From assembly GCF_902499175.1 (NCBI RefSeq), contig NZ_CABVQC010000001.1, positions 305,103-369,102 on the forward strand: 64,000 nt of DNA, written 5' to 3'. The DNA comes from Burkholderia aenigmatica. Lineage in GTDB: Bacteria > Pseudomonadota > Gammaproteobacteria > Burkholderiales > Burkholderiaceae. Positions 62,010 to 64,000 of this stretch are shown one piece after another. The position numbers were made by a program, and so were the translations under genes. The notes under the pieces are model-generated. The model was not told where the DNA came from. It did no database searches and was given only the letters and a program-made list of their open reading frames with translations. Position 1 is the first letter of the stretch. The number at the start of each line of letters is the position of its first letter.

Positions 62010-64000
62010 CCTATCCGAGCCTGCGCGACTGGCTGTTCTCGGGCAAGACGTTCGCCGCGTCGATGCTGGCGCTGTACCTCGGCCTGTATTTCCAGTTGCC
62101 GCGCCCGTACTGGGCGATGGCGAGCGTCTACATCGTGTCGAACCCGTTCGTCGGCGCGACGCGCTCGAAGGCGCTGTATCGCGCGCTCGGCACCGCGCTC
62201 GGCGCAGCCGCCGCGATCTTCTTCGTGCCACCGTTCGTCGAGACGCCGCTGCTGTTCGCGATCATCGTCGCCACCTGGTGCGGCACGCTGCTCTACCTCG
62301 CGATCTCCGACCGCACCGCGCGCAGCTACGTGTTCATGCTCGCCGGCTACACGATGCCGCTGGTCGCATTGCCGACCGTGACCGATCCGTCCACCGTGTT
62401 CGACGTCGCGATCGCGCGCACCGAGGAGATCGTGCTCGGCATCGTGTGCGCGAGCGTGGTCGGCAGCGCGATCTTCCCGAACCGGCTCGCGCCGACGCTG
62501 ATCGAGCGCACCGACGCGTGGTTCAAGGACGCCGCGTTCTATGGCCGCGAAACGCTGTCCGGGCACATTGCCGGCAAGGCGCTGTCCGCGTGCCGGCAAC
62601 GCCTCGCTGCCACCATCACGGGTCTCGAATTCCTGCTGAGTCAGCTGAGCTACGACCATGCGCATCCGCGCATCCTCGCGCGCGCACAGGCGCTCGCGGG
62701 CCGCATGCAGCTGTTCCTGCCGCTGATGTCGTCGCTCGCCGATCCGTTGATCGCGCTGATGCGCGACCTGCACATCCGGCCGGCCGGGCTCGACGAGCTG
62801 CTCGCCGATGCTGCGAAATGGTTCGACGCGCCGCTGCCTGCCGTCAGGGCCGGCAGCGACGGCGACCTGACCGACGACCCGGTCGCGGAACGCCTGCGCG
62901 AACGCATCGCCGCGCTGCAGCCCGGCGACGATGCACTGACGAGCTGGGACGGCGCCCTGCTGTCGAATGCGCTGTGGCGGCTGCGCCAGGTCATCGACAT
63001 CTGGCAGGACTGCCGCTCGCTGCGCGCGCTGATCGGCAACGAAGCGGGCGTCTGGCAGCCGCGCTACCGGCACTGGCGGCTCGGCGGCACCGAGCGCTTC
63101 TTCGATCGCGGGATGATGCTGTTCTCGACGCTGACCGTCGTCGCCGCGATCGTGTTCGCGAGCTGGCTGTGGATCGCGTCCGGGTGGCACGACGGCGCCG
63201 CGGCCGTCACGCTCGTGGCCGTGTCGTGCAGCTTCTTCGCCGCGCTCGACGAGCCGGCGCCGCTGGTGTTCAAGTTCTTCCTCGCGACGACCGCGAGCGT
63301 CGTGTTCGCGGGCCTGTACCTGTTCGTCGTGCTGCCGCACGTGCACGATTTCCCGATGCTCGTGGTGATGTTCGCGGGTCCGTTCATCCTGATCGGCACC
63401 CTGCTGCCGCGCCCGCAGTTCAACATGGTGACGATGCTCGTCGCCGTGAACACGGCCACCTTCATCAGCATCCAGGGTGCGTACGACGCCGATTTCTTCG
63501 TGTTCCTGAACAGCAACCTCGCGGGTGTCGCCGGGCTGCTGTTCGCCTATGTGTGGACGCGTGCGACACGGCCGTTCGGCGCGGAACTCGCAGTGCGGCG
63601 CCTGCTGCGCTCGGGCTGGGAAGATGTCGCGCGCTCCGCGTCGACGCAACCGCTCGACGACCAGCGCAACCACGCGTCGCGGATGCTCGACCGCGTCACG
63701 CATCTGCTGCCGCGCCTCGGCGCGTCCGACGACCATCGCCATCCGTCGATCGAGAGCTTCCGCGACCTGCGCATCGCACTGAACGCGCTCGACCTGCGCC
63801 GCGCGCGCCGCAAGCTGTCGGGCGACATGCCCGATGCGATCGACCGCGTGCTGGCCGGCGTCACCGACCACTACACGCGCTGCGCCGCCGCGAACGCTCG
63901 CCAGCCGGCGCCGCCCGCGCTGCTTGCGACGATCGACGATGCGCTGCAACGCGTCGCCGGCCGCAACCTGCCGGGCGCCGCGCAGGCGGAAGACGGCGCG
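62006..64000 (+). CDS. FUSC / aromatic acid efflux protein (AaeB-like), partial
   Basis: At least 665 residues, open to the window end. Two membrane modules of about six helices (residues ~10-160 and ~370-520) are separated by a cytoplasmic domain: KTFAASMLALYLGLYFQLPR, PYWAMASVYIVSNPFVGATR at the start, and a second set near TVVAAIVFASWLWIASGWHD. This is the FUSC layout of AaeB and fusaric acid resistance exporters. It exports aromatic acids, probably with a periplasmic adaptor encoded beyond the edge. The ATG at 62006 overlaps the MarR stop. Confidence 0.92.
   Translation, partial: MTYPSLRDWLFSGKTFAASMLALYLGLYFQLPRPYWAMASVYIVSNPFVGATRSKALYRALGTALGAAAAIFFVPPFVETPLLFAIIVATWCGTLLYLAISDRTARSYVFMLAGYTMPLVALPTVTDPSTVFDVAIARTEEIVLGIVCASVVGSAIFPNRLAPTLIERTDAWFKDAAFYGRETLSGHIAGKALSACRQRLAATITGLEFLLSQLSYDHAHPRILARAQALAGRMQLFLPLMSSLADPLIALMRDLHIRPAGLDELLADAAKWFDAPLPAVRAGSDGDLTDDPVAERLRERIAALQPGDDALTSWDGALLSNALWRLRQVIDIWQDCRSLRALIGNEAGVWQPRYRHWRLGGTERFFDRGMMLFSTLTVVAAIVFASWLWIASGWHDGAAAVTLVAVSCSFFAALDEPAPLVFKFFLATTASVVFAGLYLFVVLPHVHDFPMLVVMFAGPFILIGTLLPRPQFNMVTMLVAVNTATFISIQGAYDADFFVFLNSNLAGVAGLLFAYVWTRATRPFGAELAVRRLLRSGWEDVARSASTQPLDDQRNHASRMLDRVTHLLPRLGASDDHRHPSIESFRDLRIALNALDLRRARRKLSGDMPDAIDRVLAGVTDHYTRCAAANARQPAPPALLATIDDALQRVAGRNLPGAAQAEDGA

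Noticed and set aside
61505..63949. A minus-strand open frame of ~814 codons opposite MarR and FUSC
   Set aside because: The plus strand encodes an intact MarR protein and a FUSC protein that runs off the edge; the antisense frame is Arg/Glu/His-rich with no motifs.

Overview
The window is GC-rich, densely coded DNA, mostly from a Burkholderia-type chromosome (my inference: Burkholderia cepacia complex, probably a secondary replicon). The reasons are codon use, many LysR/TetR/MarR regulators beside transporters, an OmpC-type trimeric porin, a VgrG/DUF4123/VasX-like type VI effector cassette, and a sulfone-sulfur (sfn) locus. There are no rRNA or tRNA genes, no CRISPR array and no intact insertion sequence. 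One compact non-coding inverted-repeat element is present at 37914-38206.

Layout. 1-5941 (minus): type VI secretion cassette, vgrG -> DUF4123 chaperone -> VasX/BTH_I2691-like pore-forming effector -> start of an overlapping further gene. 6164-10574 (minus): DUF3311 protein -> sodium:solute symporter -> metal-dependent amidohydrolase -> COG0523/CobW GTPase, the last two coupled by an ATGA overlap. 10814-14867: Fic protein, LysR divergent from pirin and wrbA, and a small exported protein behind a strong two-way terminator. 15098-18936: CidB/CidA-type pair, then Ohr peroxidase and an exported esterase downstream of a TetR gene with repeated operators. 19054-23401: TetR divergent from an alpha/beta hydrolase, an ABC exporter and a DUF4262 protein.

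23443-35064 is one metabolic unit. A nine-gene minus-strand operon encodes a spermidine/putrescine-type ABC importer, a DUF3138 outer-membrane protein, an FAD amine oxidase, a cupin, an amidase and an aldehyde dehydrogenase. A divergent LuxR-type regulator sits next to it. Together they look like capture, import and oxidation of an amine or amide. 35217-41573: porin, GST, a His-rich exported protein, the inverted-repeat element, a small membrane protein, an unknown protein, and LysR divergent from an EamA exporter. 42215-49580: a lone branched-chain amino acid-type binding protein, an XRE-like protein, YdiJ divergent from LysR, and LysR divergent from LysE.

49678-57258 is a complete sulfone-sulfur locus. 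On the minus strand msuE -> sfnG -> sfnB -> APC permease lies behind a consensus sigma-54 promoter. On the plus strand an sfnC-like flavoprotein gene overlaps sfnR, the sigma-54 activator. The divergent region between them carries two copies of a 17-bp dyad. 57506-64000: single-chain dihydroxyacetone kinase, a small membrane protein, DUF1330, a MaoC-like dehydratase, and MarR translationally coupled to a FUSC-type efflux protein that runs off the window end.
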